A DNA stretch of 64,000 nt from JACKHO01 sp041398745. GTDB taxonomy: Bacteria > Planctomycetota > Planctomycetia > Planctomycetales > Planctomycetaceae. Numbering within the stretch: the first letter of the stretch is position 1; each line of letters begins with the position of its first letter. Under the pieces are notes generated by a model that worked only from the letters and a program-made list of their open reading frames with translations, did not search any database and was not told the DNA's origin. The position numbers were made by a program, and so were the translations under genes. The DNA is taken from the NCBI GenBank assembly GCA_041398745.1, contig JAWKUB010000008.1, positions 124,001-188,000 on the forward strand, read 5' to 3'. Below, piece after piece: positions 1 to 8,778 of the stretch.

Positions 1-2
1 GA

Positions 3-740
3 TTTCGACAAGCGCCGCAGAACGATCCGTACGCCCAATTCGAGTTTGTGGGCCGTGGCGAGGCGGTTTGGTGGATGTGTTGTTTTCTCGCGCCGCTGGG
101 AGCAGCAGCCTGCGGATTCTTGTTCGTGAAGCGAGTAAATGTTGCACCGGTGGTTGTGGGAGCAATCGAAGAAATCGCCTCGCTTACGTCTGGACGCTTC
201 TCCGTAGTCCGACGTCTGGCGGTTCTGGCTGTAATATTGATTGGAGTGGTGCATCTGGTCGGGGGTGTCTGGCAGCGCGTCAAAGATTGGCCTTACTATC
301 GCCTGAACAGTGGTGAAACGGTCCTGCCGAATGTCAGTGAGTCGAATCGCGAAGTCATTCGCTATTTGCAGCAATCCACTCCGGAAGAGGCCACAATATT
401 CATTGCGAGTGATCAGAAACTGTACTTCCTCTCGTACTATTTGTGGCCACGAAAAGTTGTCCACCGAATGCATCCTGACGCTGAACACCTCATTCCTCGT
501 GCGAATCAGGGCCGGCAACTTGCAGCCTATCGACTGAACGAACTTTCCGAAGGCGTCGTTTTGCAGGGTCAGCCCGACTTCATTGTGGAGTACTTTGAAG
601 GGCCGGATTTCGTCGAACCCGAGCGACACACGGAAGACGCACGCTGGCTCCACTTCACCCGTGAGAATCATCGAGACGCCAACTACACACCTCCCTTCCT
701 GTTCACACTAACACCCACGGCGGAGTGGAAGTCGCGATGA
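3..740 (+). CDS. C-terminal part of a GT-C type membrane protein (partial)
   Basis: The frame is open to the left edge of the window, so only the last 245 residues are visible; the GTG at 48 is probably internal. Two hydrophobic helices are visible (around residues 20-42 and 65-85 of the visible part), followed by a soluble C-terminal domain of about 150 residues. This layout, and the coupled neighbour of the same type, suggest the end of a polytopic glycosyltransferase of the ArnT/PMT class, which moves sugars from polyprenyl phosphates to acceptors on the outer face of the inner membrane. The catalytic N-terminal half is not in the window, so the class is inferred. The stop codon overlaps the next start (ATGA). 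Confidence 0.6.
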   Translation, partial: FRQAPQNDPYAQFEFVGRGEAVWWMCCFLAPLGAAACGFLFVKRVNVAPVVVGAIEEIASLTSGRFSVVRRLAVLAVILIGVVHLVGGVWQRVKDWPYYRLNSGETVLPNVSESNREVIRYLQQSTPEEATIFIASDQKLYFLSYYLWPRKVVHRMHPDAEHLIPRANQGRQLAAYRLNELSEGVVLQGQPDFIVEYFEGPDFVEPERHTEDARWLHFTRENHRDANYTPPFLFTLTPTAEWKSR

Positions 741-2182
741 GCCATGTTCTAAGAATGGCCATCGGAGCAATTGGATTGGTTGCCCTGGGCCGCTGTTTGA
801 CGCTCCTGCTGGGCATGAAACGTGACGACGCAGAGTCCTGGGGCGTAAGCGTTGTTCTGGGAATTCTCGGAACCAGCTGGGGACTGTTTCTCTATTCGTT
901 CGTCGGTGGAACACTGGGTGCCGTGGTGAGCTGGGGGCTTACAATCTTCAGTATTACGCTCGTAGCAGTTGATTACGTTCGGAAAACTCAAAATCGCAAG
1001 CAGGAAGTTCAGCCAAGGCCCGACCCTCCCTCCGAGCTTGCGGTGGTTTGTACCTGGATCATTGGTGTGTTGATCGTTGGTGCCCTTGTGCAGTCGCTCC
1101 TGACGCCGCAACGGTTCTGGGACGAACGAGCCATTTTCGCGATCAAAGCGAAGGTCCTTTGGACTGAAAAGACCATTCACAGTCCTGTGCTTCGCAATCC
1201 CGACTTCGTGCAGTATCACCCCAAGTATCCGTTGCTTATCCCTCTGGCCGAACAACATCTTTACGCCCACATGGGTGGTGTACACGACCGTTGGGCCAAA
1301 GTCATTTTCCCCATGATGTATGCGGGGCTTGTCCTGGCATTTTCAGGAGTGCTGGGACGTCACTTCGGCCGAGGCTGGGGAGCACTTGGTGCCTTACTGC
1401 TGGCCCTCACTCCGGTGCTTATGCCGTATGAGTATGGCTTTCTCAGCGGCCAGGCAGACGCCCCCATGGGCTGTTTTCACGGCATGGCAGTCCTGTATTT
1501 GTGGGACCTGTTGACCTTCAGGCCAGAGAGCGGAATGCGCAGTGGGCTATTGGCCGGATTATTCGCCGCATCCGCAGTTTTCACCAAGGACGAAGGAATA
1601 GCATTCTTCATGGTTCACTGCGCTGCCGTGGGATTGGCACTGCTGCTTGGTCGGTCGCAATCATCCCCGCGAGGACTTGTCTCAAAACTTCATGTGCTGG
1701 CGAAGCCTGCGGCGCTATTCCTGGGAACCGTCTCGCTACTTGCCGGAGTTTGGTTTTTACATCGCCGCACGTTGCCGGACACGACGGAAATGAGTTACTT
1801 CGGGAGAGTGTCCGTCAGTCTGCTCATCGAGCGTCTTCCCACGCTTGGTTGGTCCATTCCACACCTCCTGAGCCGCATGCTATGGGAATGGCGTACCTGG
1901 GGGATTCAATGGTGGCTTGTACTTGCAGCGCTCGTAACCGAATTTCGCAAATGTCTGCAAACTTCACAGCAGTTTCTGTTATGGAATTTGCTGGGAACCG
2001 TTGCCGCATTGCTTGTTGCTGGCATGGTTGCTCCCGCGGAACTTGAGGAACACCTGGGTGGCTCGACCCACCGTTATTTGATTCAACTGGTTCCCGTCGG
2101 CATTCTGTTCGTGGCTTCGCAATGGGGACCCATGAGACCAGCGACCGAGAATGTTGGTTACGGAACCGTAACGGCCGAGTAG
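737..2182 (+). CDS. Polytopic membrane protein, GT-C/PMT-like glycosyltransferase
   Basis: A 481-residue protein with about ten hydrophobic helices spread along its length. An acidic pair follows the second or third helix (FWDERAIFAIKAKVLW), the usual place of the catalytic Asp in the first periplasmic loop of PMT/ArnT proteins, and a HPKYPLLIPLAE segment follows as in that class. The likely role is transfer of a lipid-linked sugar in the periplasm; the donor and acceptor cannot be read. I chose the ATG at 737 rather than the GTG at 725 because it makes a 4-bp ATGA overlap with the preceding gene, implying translational coupling. Confidence 0.7.
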   Translation: MSHVLRMAIGAIGLVALGRCLTLLLGMKRDDAESWGVSVVLGILGTSWGLFLYSFVGGTLGAVVSWGLTIFSITLVAVDYVRKTQNRKQEVQPRPDPPSELAVVCTWIIGVLIVGALVQSLLTPQRFWDERAIFAIKAKVLWTEKTIHSPVLRNPDFVQYHPKYPLLIPLAEQHLYAHMGGVHDRWAKVIFPMMYAGLVLAFSGVLGRHFGRGWGALGALLLALTPVLMPYEYGFLSGQADAPMGCFHGMAVLYLWDLLTFRPESGMRSGLLAGLFAASAVFTKDEGIAFFMVHCAAVGLALLLGRSQSSPRGLVSKLHVLAKPAALFLGTVSLLAGVWFLHRRTLPDTTEMSYFGRVSVSLLIERLPTLGWSIPHLLSRMLWEWRTWGIQWWLVLAALVTEFRKCLQTSQQFLLWNLLGTVAALLVAGMVAPAELEEHLGGSTHRYLIQLVPVGILFVASQWGPMRPATENVGYGTVTAE

Positions 2183-2456
2183 CAGCTATCATTCACTGCG
2201 AAGTTGATGGTAACGACCCGCCATCCGTGGATTGTATTTGTCTTCGTCTCACTACCGATCATTTCAACATCCGGTGGCACATACCTTCCTGACTGTGTTT
2301 TGTCTGAAGTTGAGTCGTCGTCGGTGAAGCATTGACACAGCCTCTCAATTGACCCGTTGGAACAAATCAATTGGTGATGGCGTGATTTGGGCCACGGGAA
2401 TGAAGTGACGCGGTACGAATGGTTCCCCCGCATTCAATGTCCGTGAGCCCCAGTGC
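2183..2456. other. Intergenic stretch without a supported gene
   Basis: This segment lies between two convergent genes. A 91-codon minus-strand frame (2158-2433) overlaps the end of the upstream gene, has no recognisable motif and no ribosome binding site, and I do not call it. Nothing else was seen before the terminator. Confidence 0.4.
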
Positions 2457-2490
2457 AAAAAAAACACGGCACGCCAGAGGGCGTGCCGTG
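2457..2490 (-). terminator. Rho-independent terminator of the large beta-helix gene
   Basis: A perfect 11-bp stem (cacggcacgcc / ggcgtgccgtg, 2465-2475 and 2480-2490) with a 4-nt loop is followed on the minus strand by a run of eight U residues (2464-2457). It lies 29 bp beyond the stop codon of the large minus-strand gene. Confidence 0.9.
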
Positions 2491-2518
2491 CGGGCAAATT
2501 CAGATTAACCGATTTAGG

Positions 2519-5500
2519 TTACGGGTTCGTGAACCCGGTTCGACCGGGGTCAAACGTTCCCCATCCGAACGGTAGTTCGCCGAACTGGTTGCCACCCGTG
2601 AAGAATACGCCGTTGGCTTCAAACGTGTCGTCGACGAGGTCGACATTTCCGACAATTGTTGGATCGTCGAAGATGAAGATTTGATCGAGCGTAACCACAC
2701 CAATGCCTGGGTCGAGGAACGTGTTGGTACCACCAATGACCCGGAAGGTACTGTCACCCATACCTGGATACAGGAAAGTTTCGAAATCGGGTGTGTTCGG
2801 ATTGATCGGCAGCAGTGCAGGTGGGTTCGTCACGTAACGGGAAGCCAGTCGCTGAGCGTTACGACGACGTGCTCCACCGCCTGCGAATGGGCCGTCTTCC
2901 GGATTCATACCGACAGCACGAGACTTGAACACGGCATCTGCATTGTTGTAGAAGGCTCCAGGCTCGCCGCCGTTGACAATGTTGAGGAAGCCATTGTTCG
3001 CCTCAATGCTGGACAAAGTGTTACCCGTGAAAATGAGGTCCAGTCGGGCGAGTGGATCGGACTGGTATCCCATGGGGTTGTAGGTCATGGCATCCCATGT
3101 CGTACCGGTGTTGGGATCGACTGTCGAACGGAAGGAGTGGAACAGAACGTCTTCGCCGTTGTTGCCGTCGAAGTAGTTGTTCGTAATCGAAGCAGACACA
3201 CCACCCACGAAGCTGTTGTCAGCAGCGTTAAGGAAGCCGTCGCCGTTAATGTCGTTGTCGAGAATTCCGTCGCCGTTCAGGTCTTCAATGTTCAACCCGT
3301 CTGTTGCGAAGCCGCCAGCAAAGGTCGGACCGAATCCGCCGTCAGTGGTACCGACTCGCAACACCAGGCCAGTTGCTGGAAACGCCGAGTTAATGCCGTT
3401 ACCCACCACGCGGTTGTCATGAATGTCGAGACGCAATTGGTAAGCACGGGTCACTTGGCCACCTTCGGCAAGTGCGACCGAACTGCTCACGCTCTGGCTT
3501 TGCGAAGTGTCGTTTGTGCCGACGATATAAATTCCTTCGAGGTCGTTCGCAATGACTTCGTTGCCAATGAGTGTGACATCTGTCGTGACCAGTCCCGTCG
3601 CCAGGTTTGTAATACCAGGCGAGCCAGGATCGACGTTGTCACTGTCCGTTGTGTCGGTATCACCAGGGCGAACAAGGATGTCAATACCGCGTCCCTGGTT
3701 CAGGAAGATTTGGTTGTTGCGGGCTACGAGCACGGCGTCCTGACCTTCGTCAAGCAGTTGGATACCGTCACCAACGTTCTCTGCAATGAAGTTGCTGATG
3801 ATTTCAACTTCCTGCAGTCCGTTCGAACCGAAGTTACCATCAATGTTGATACCAGCGTGGATGAGCGCGCCTCCTGTCAGCGTACCGTTACCCATAATGG
3901 TGTTGTTGCCCACGGTGATGAGTCCGCCACGAGAGATTTGAACACCATCGCCGCCGTTGTCGAGGATCAGGTTCCCCAGTGGATCGAACACACCGAGTGG
4001 ATTGAGGAGAGTGGAACCAATGACCAACTGCTCGCCGGTCAGCTGATTGCCTGTGTCCCCATAAATCTGAATACCATCGTTGGCGTTGTTGGAGATTTCG
4101 TTTGCTTGCCACAGGCCAAACACACCACGGGAGTCGGTTGAGGTGTTGACGTTTTCCGTCACCTGAATACCACTGGCCGCGTTGTTCACAATTGTGAAGC
4201 CGCCAGCTCCGTTGTCCACCCGACCGTTTCCCGAAATCAGGTTACCGATGATATCGACGCCGAGGTCCGCGTCCGCTCCGAGGCGAATTTCGATACCATC
4301 CCCCAGGTTCTCGGTGAACTCGTTCTGCGAGACCAGAATGGAGTCCGGCAATCCGTTGGGAAGACCGGTTTGGTCAGAGCCAAAGACGTCGATCATCAAT
4401 CCGTTCGAGAAGCTGGCGGGAATACCACCTGCGGTCAGTCCGTTTTGCGTCACCACGTTTCGGGCAATCAGCAGGTTGTTGAACTGCCCGGTGTCGCGAC
4501 GAACGATGTGGATGCCGTGGAAGGTGTTCTGGCCGAGCGTTGTGAGGAGTCCACCAAGGCCGTTCTGGCTGATGAGGTTTCCTTCACCAATGGCTGCACC
4601 ACCAATTTCGAAGTCGTCGATGGTTCCACCGACTGACTCCAGGTGAATTCCGTCACCTTCGTTGAGCGTAATGGTGTTGTTCTTGATGAAGCCACGGAGC
4701 CGGGCATTTCGGCTGATGAGCGAAATACCATCACCGTTGAAGTCGGGTAGAGCACCATCAACTGCACCACTGAACGCGTGGTTGAGATTAAGTGGGTCGG
4801 TCGGATCGCCGGGAGTGTCGTCGCCGTTGTGGCCTGAGATTTCGACCAAGTTGTCGGTTCCACCTTCGAAAATGATACCGATGTGAGCATCACCGTTGTT
4901 AGCGAAGGTGTTGAACTCGGGATTCCCATTGATATCAGTACTGACGAAGATCGACATGTCGAGTCCCCCGGGTGGCAAGGTGCCGACTGTACCGCCAATG
5001 CGACCGCCGATACCACGCCCCGCTCCGGTTCGTCCAATGAAGGAGTTCCGAATGAGGTCCATGACAATGAGGTTGTCGATGGCATTGAACTGAATGCCGT
5101 CCGTTCCGGAAGTTGTTCGGTCGAAGTTGTTGTCAGCCAGCAGGCCCAGGTCGGTAATGGCTCGTGGTCCTCCGCCAGCTCCGGTTCCACCAATGAACAG
5201 TCCGGCGTTTCCGTTGTTGGAGAAGTCGTTGAATTTGATGTCTGCCGTGTTCGGCATGTCGGCGTTCACAACCACGAACGTACCGCCGAGGTTATTCACA
5301 ATGCTCATGCCGTTGTTGCCGTTGCCGGTGGCATCGTTGTTGTAGATGCCGTCAAACACCATTGCCCCGCCATCAAGCTGGAAGGCTAGACCGTTCCCAG
5401 TGTTGTTGGTGAAGTTGTTGGAACTGGGAGTTCCCAAGACTCCAATTCCGCCGTCGAGTGTTGGATCGATTCCTCCACCCATAACGAGGCTTCCTGTCCC

Positions 5501-7894
5501 CATGGTGGTGATCTCCAGGCCGTTTCCACGTCCGGCACCAACATCCGCGGGCGATGGGTTTCCGAGTCCTGGAACAGAAGCGCCGTTGCCGGTGAAGGTG
5601 TTGCCAACAAGCGGAGCAATCCAGGTAATCGAACCACCGTTGAGTGCGGCGAGTTCCATTCCGTCGTCGCCGTTTCCGGTGGCTACAACCCCGCTGATTT
5701 GATCGATGAGAATGTCCGATCCATCAGCGACAATTTGCATACCATCCAGCAGGTTTCCAGTCATCGTGTTGCCAGCGAGGACTGAGGTGTCCGCCACGCC
5801 GTCATCGAGCAGGAAAGTCGCAGAGTTGCGGGCGACAATTTGAGAGCCGTGTCCACGGTTTGCACTTCCACTGTTGCCAGTGAATGTTTCGAGGTTGAAC
5901 GTGGCTCCAGGACCATCAGCGACCAGGACGATACCATCGCCCAAATTGTTGTTGGCGGTGTTGCCTTGCACGTCGGCGTTGATGGTACCGGTTCCGGTGG
6001 CCGTCATGCGAAGTCCGCCGCCGTTTCCAGAGAACGTGTTACCAGCGACAAGATTTCCAGCGACGTCGTCGTTTGCATTCAGGGTACCGCCCGTGACGGT
6101 AATGTCCGCACCAAACATGTTGAATGCTGATATGTTGTTGCCAACCATTTGGTAGGTGATGGTTCCCGCGGTGTGCGTCAGCACAATACCCCCCGGGTCG
6201 ACGGGGTTCGTTGCTCCCGTGCCGCCCACGGTGTTGTTGGAGATAATTCCAATATCTTCACCGGGACAATCGAGGAAGACCGAGGTGTCACTGGTAATGA
6301 CAATACCATCGATGACATTGCGGAACGTATTGTCGTGAATGTTGAATCCGTCGATTCCGGTCCCCACAACACCACGGCCGGTTGAAGTCCCATCAATGGT
6401 GAAGTTGGTAACTTCGTTGGCGTTTGCCAGTGTGACGACGTCCAGACCGGGAGCGCCACTATTCGACAGAATGGGGGCTGCGCCAATTGTCTGGCCGGGC
6501 AGAACGAAGAGGCTGCCGGGAGCTTCCAGTGCCGAGAACGTCGCCGTACCCGATCCATCACCAATGAGGCGTTGGCCATCAAGCAGCGTAATCGTTGTGT
6601 CGAGATTTGTGTCGAGCCCGTCAGCTTGAGCCCGCACAAAGACAATGTCATACATCGCCCGAGTTGCTGCCGGCAAAGCCATGTAATCGGCAACGGACAT
6701 CAAAGGATCATCCGGAGTTCCCGTTCCCGATGCCACAGCATTCGGATCGATGACGGCAACTCCCAGCGGACGACCACCCTTTGGACTGGTAAACGTGGCC
6801 TCGACTGATTGCGTCGAAGTCTTGCGTGCAATGCGGTAGTTACGCAGAACACTTGTCGTCAGGTTGCTGGCTACAGGTCGTCGGGCGAACCACTGAGTTG
6901 GACCACCATCGGGCAGTGTCAACTCCATGTTCATTGAGTAATTGGCACCGAAGACGGGGTCGGTGGTCAGCAAGCCGTTGATCCAGAAGTTGTTGTTGAC
7001 CTGGGCCTGGGTCCGCAAGCTGAAACCAGCACCGTCACGTGCGTCGCCATCTCCATTGAGATAATAACCACCAACACCAATATCAATGCCGTACTGTCCG
7101 ACGAGCGGCATGGGTGTTGAGACTTCAAAGTCGAAGTTCTGGTATGCATTCTCCACGCTGGTCATGCGGGAGTAGACAATGTTTGAGCCAGAGTAGCTGA
7201 AGCTGCTGAAGTCGCTGACCGAGCCGAGGACTTCGTTTGCATCGCCAATTGGTAATGAAAAGTTACTCCGCAGGGAGAAGTAACGACCAATCGACTCAAA
7301 GCTGCCGCCCAACTGATGGTAAGGGGCATCCCAATCCCACCAGAACGATCCACCGTAAACGCGGTCATCGTTTGCGTTGTAAATGCGGCGGCCCATTCCC
7401 ACGCTGCCGGCGACATCGCCGCTGTCCGTAAGAACAACTCGGGGATTCAAGAACCAGAGCGCGTTTCCGCCTTCCACAGAAAGCGGAACGAAGGCATTGA
7501 GGTTTGTGTAGCCATTCTGAACGCCGAGGCGGTCGAACGACGTATTTCCTACGCGCCAATACACTTCATTCAGCGAAGTGGTGCTTGCAAATCCCACCGA
7601 TTCATCACCGGGCAGGAAACCACCATCCACAATTGTTGGATTGTCGTCGAAAACCGGACCTGGGTCGGCGAGGTTTTGAACCTGCTGCACCCTACCGGCC
7701 TCCGAAATGCTGCCGGACGACGACCGTTCGCCGAGACGCACACTTCCTGTGTCGTCATCAACGAAGTCGGCAGGCTCTGCAAACGGAGAGTTCGAAGGGG
7801 GACTTGAGCCCGGTGGAACTTGGCTCCATACCGGTCCCACAGCGCAGACATACGCCGTGATTGCTCCCAGCCAGTACTTCCATGTTCTTGTCAT
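2519..7894 (-). CDS. Giant exported protein: inverse-autotransporter-like barrel plus right-handed beta-helix
   Basis: A 1791-residue protein. Residues 1-25 form a signal peptide (MTRTWKYWLG... ending PVWSQ). Residues about 60-340 look like the inverse autotransporter beta-barrel (intimin/invasin type): alternating aromatic strands, including NANDDRVYGGSFWWDWD. Residues about 370 to 1650 consist of many 20-30-residue turns with the pattern N-x-F/I-x-x-N-x-G-D/N-G, typical of PbH1 parallel beta-helix repeats. Calcium-binding-like D-x-N-x-D-G loops occur near the C-terminus (DLNGDGILDNDINGDG). The expected role is an outer-membrane-anchored surface fibre, for adhesion or polymer binding; the function is inferred. 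Start: the ATG at 7894 has GGAG six bases upstream; an upstream ATG at 7909 lacks this. A strong terminator follows the gene, which stands alone. Confidence 0.8.
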   Translation of the reverse strand: MTRTWKYWLGAITAYVCAVGPVWSQVPPGSSPPSNSPFAEPADFVDDDTGSVRLGERSSSGSISEAGRVQQVQNLADPGPVFDDNPTIVDGGFLPGDESVGFASTTSLNEVYWRVGNTSFDRLGVQNGYTNLNAFVPLSVEGGNALWFLNPRVVLTDSGDVAGSVGMGRRIYNANDDRVYGGSFWWDWDAPYHQLGGSFESIGRYFSLRSNFSLPIGDANEVLGSVSDFSSFSYSGSNIVYSRMTSVENAYQNFDFEVSTPMPLVGQYGIDIGVGGYYLNGDGDARDGAGFSLRTQAQVNNNFWINGLLTTDPVFGANYSMNMELTLPDGGPTQWFARRPVASNLTTSVLRNYRIARKTSTQSVEATFTSPKGGRPLGVAVIDPNAVASGTGTPDDPLMSVADYMALPAATRAMYDIVFVRAQADGLDTNLDTTITLLDGQRLIGDGSGTATFSALEAPGSLFVLPGQTIGAAPILSNSGAPGLDVVTLANANEVTNFTIDGTSTGRGVVGTGIDGFNIHDNTFRNVIDGIVITSDTSVFLDCPGEDIGIISNNTVGGTGATNPVDPGGIVLTHTAGTITYQMVGNNISAFNMFGADITVTGGTLNANDDVAGNLVAGNTFSGNGGGLRMTATGTGTINADVQGNTANNNLGDGIVLVADGPGATFNLETFTGNSGSANRGHGSQIVARNSATFLLDDGVADTSVLAGNTMTGNLLDGMQIVADGSDILIDQISGVVATGNGDDGMELAALNGGSITWIAPLVGNTFTGNGASVPGLGNPSPADVGAGRGNGLEITTMGTGSLVMGGGIDPTLDGGIGVLGTPSSNNFTNNTGNGLAFQLDGGAMVFDGIYNNDATGNGNNGMSIVNNLGGTFVVVNADMPNTADIKFNDFSNNGNAGLFIGGTGAGGGPRAITDLGLLADNNFDRTTSGTDGIQFNAIDNLIVMDLIRNSFIGRTGAGRGIGGRIGGTVGTLPPGGLDMSIFVSTDINGNPEFNTFANNGDAHIGIIFEGGTDNLVEISGHNGDDTPGDPTDPLNLNHAFSGAVDGALPDFNGDGISLISRNARLRGFIKNNTITLNEGDGIHLESVGGTIDDFEIGGAAIGEGNLISQNGLGGLLTTLGQNTFHGIHIVRRDTGQFNNLLIARNVVTQNGLTAGGIPASFSNGLMIDVFGSDQTGLPNGLPDSILVSQNEFTENLGDGIEIRLGADADLGVDIIGNLISGNGRVDNGAGGFTIVNNAASGIQVTENVNTSTDSRGVFGLWQANEISNNANDGIQIYGDTGNQLTGEQLVIGSTLLNPLGVFDPLGNLILDNGGDGVQISRGGLITVGNNTIMGNGTLTGGALIHAGINIDGNFGSNGLQEVEIISNFIAENVGDGIQLLDEGQDAVLVARNNQIFLNQGRGIDILVRPGDTDTTDSDNVDPGSPGITNLATGLVTTDVTLIGNEVIANDLEGIYIVGTNDTSQSQSVSSSVALAEGGQVTRAYQLRLDIHDNRVVGNGINSAFPATGLVLRVGTTDGGFGPTFAGGFATDGLNIEDLNGDGILDNDINGDGFLNAADNSFVGGVSASITNNYFDGNNGEDVLFHSFRSTVDPNTGTTWDAMTYNPMGYQSDPLARLDLIFTGNTLSSIEANNGFLNIVNGGEPGAFYNNADAVFKSRAVGMNPEDGPFAGGGARRRNAQRLASRYVTNPPALLPINPNTPDFETFLYPGMGDSTFRVIGGTNTFLDPGIGVVTLDQIFIFDDPTIVGNVDLVDDTFEANGVFFTGGNQFGELPFGWGTFDPGRTGFTNP

Positions 7895-8330
7895 CGATTG
7901 CTCCAGCATCGTGCTGAATCAACTGTTTCAGTCTGGTGAGGGGGAACCAGGAAGTTTAGGGGGACTAAAAAGCCTGGTCGTACTACGCGCGAATGGACAA
8001 ATATGTCCAAACGTAATGGTTCTGCCGGGGATGGCAGTTGTTCTGAAGAATCGTCCTTTGAGGAACCGGGAATTGAGGGGAATTGTCGACTGGGTAAGAT
8101 TTGCGGATTGTTCGTTTCATTCCAATTTGCGTAGTTGTGCGTAATTACTTGAAATAAAGACGTTTACGAAAAGTGGACGGGGCTTGAGCAATTCCCGGAA
8201 GATTTTTGGGGAATAAACAGCCCACTTGGTTGCTCTGTGAGGTGGAGAGAGGGCATATTGCCCCGACTCGTGGGAAGAGGGGCGTGTGCATGCCCCGCCC
8301 ATCATCCTGAAACTTTGGGGGAAACCTGAA
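7895..8330. promoter_or_regulatory. Divergent intergenic region between the beta-helix gene and the lipoprotein gene
   Basis: These 436 bp separate two divergent genes, so both promoters should lie here. I could not find a pair of hexamers with good spacing on either strand. No gene is supported: frames here are short and lack ribosome binding sites. Confidence 0.35.
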
Positions 8331-8621
8331 ATGAAGAAGTTTGTTGCACTGAGCCTGGCTGCATTCCTTGGTCTGTCAATCGTTGGATGCGCTCCAAAAG
8401 AAACTCCAGCTCCTGCTCCAGTTGATGACGTCACCGCTGTCGATCCAGCTGAAGGTGGCAGCACTGAAACTGCACCGGAAGGCGAAGCTGCTCCCGCTGA
8501 AGGCGAAGCTGCTCCCGCTGAAGGCGAAGCTGCTCCTGCTGAAGGTGAAGCTGCTCCTGCTGAAGGTGAAGCTGCTCCTGCTGAAGGCGAAGCTGAAGCT
8601 GCCGAAGCCGCTGCGAACTAG
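8331..8621 (+). CDS. Small lipoprotein with Glu/Ala/Pro heptapeptide repeats
   Basis: A 96-residue lipoprotein. The signal peptide MKKFVALSLAAFLGLSIVGC ends in a lipobox, with the acylated cysteine at residue 20. After a short acidic linker come five tandem EGEAAPA units and a degenerate sixth, giving a very acidic, Pro-broken stalk with no folded domain. It probably sits in the outer or inner membrane facing the periplasm or the outside. Start: the ATG at 8331 follows a GGGGG run by nine bases; an upstream in-frame GTG at 8286 would bury the signal peptide. A terminator follows 37 bp after the stop, so the gene is monocistronic and possibly highly expressed. No specific function can be assigned. 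Confidence 0.8.
   Translation: MKKFVALSLAAFLGLSIVGCAPKETPAPAPVDDVTAVDPAEGGSTETAPEGEAAPAEGEAAPAEGEAAPAEGEAAPAEGEAAPAEGEAEAAEAAAN
8478..8582 (+). repeat. 21-bp tandem repeat, five units, coding
   Basis: Five head-to-tail 21-bp units (each encoding EGEAAPA) differ only at synonymous third positions (GGC/GGT, CCC/CCT). A partial unit follows at 8583. In-frame unit length means copy number can change without breaking the lipoprotein. Confidence 0.9.
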
Positions 8622-8657
8622 GTTCCAGTATGGTTGAGTTTCCCAAATGGGGACATT

Positions 8658-8697
8658 AGCAGGTCGCGCGAATATCGTGCGGCCTGCTCTTTTTTTT
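8658..8697 (+). terminator. Rho-independent terminator of the lipoprotein gene
   Basis: A 13-bp stem with G-U pairs (8658-8670 with 8676-8688, closing agcagg/cctgct) and a 5-nt loop is followed by a T-rich tract ending in eight T residues. Confidence 0.85.
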
Positions 8698-8778
8698 GCA
8701 CTCACCCCGTCTTTCCGGTTCTTCTTGAATAGTCCAAGCTGCGCATCCTCGCAGGTATCTCAGTTCATGTTCGCTGAC

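Noticed and set aside
749..1285. 178-codon open frame antisense to the GT-C-like gene
   Set aside because: No ribosome binding site or family; the plus-strand frame has membrane helices and coupling to its neighbour.
2158..2433. 91-codon minus-strand frame after the GT-C-like gene
   Set aside because: Overlaps the end of the upstream gene on the other strand and has no start signal or motif; left as intergenic.
2681..4141. 486-codon open frame antisense to the beta-helix gene
   Set aside because: The opposite strand has clear PbH1-type repeats, signal peptide and terminator; this frame is the low-stop shadow of a Gly/Asn/Asp-rich repetitive gene.
8478..8582. Tandem repeat considered as a CRISPR array
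   Set aside because: Units are contiguous without spacers and in frame with a lipoprotein.
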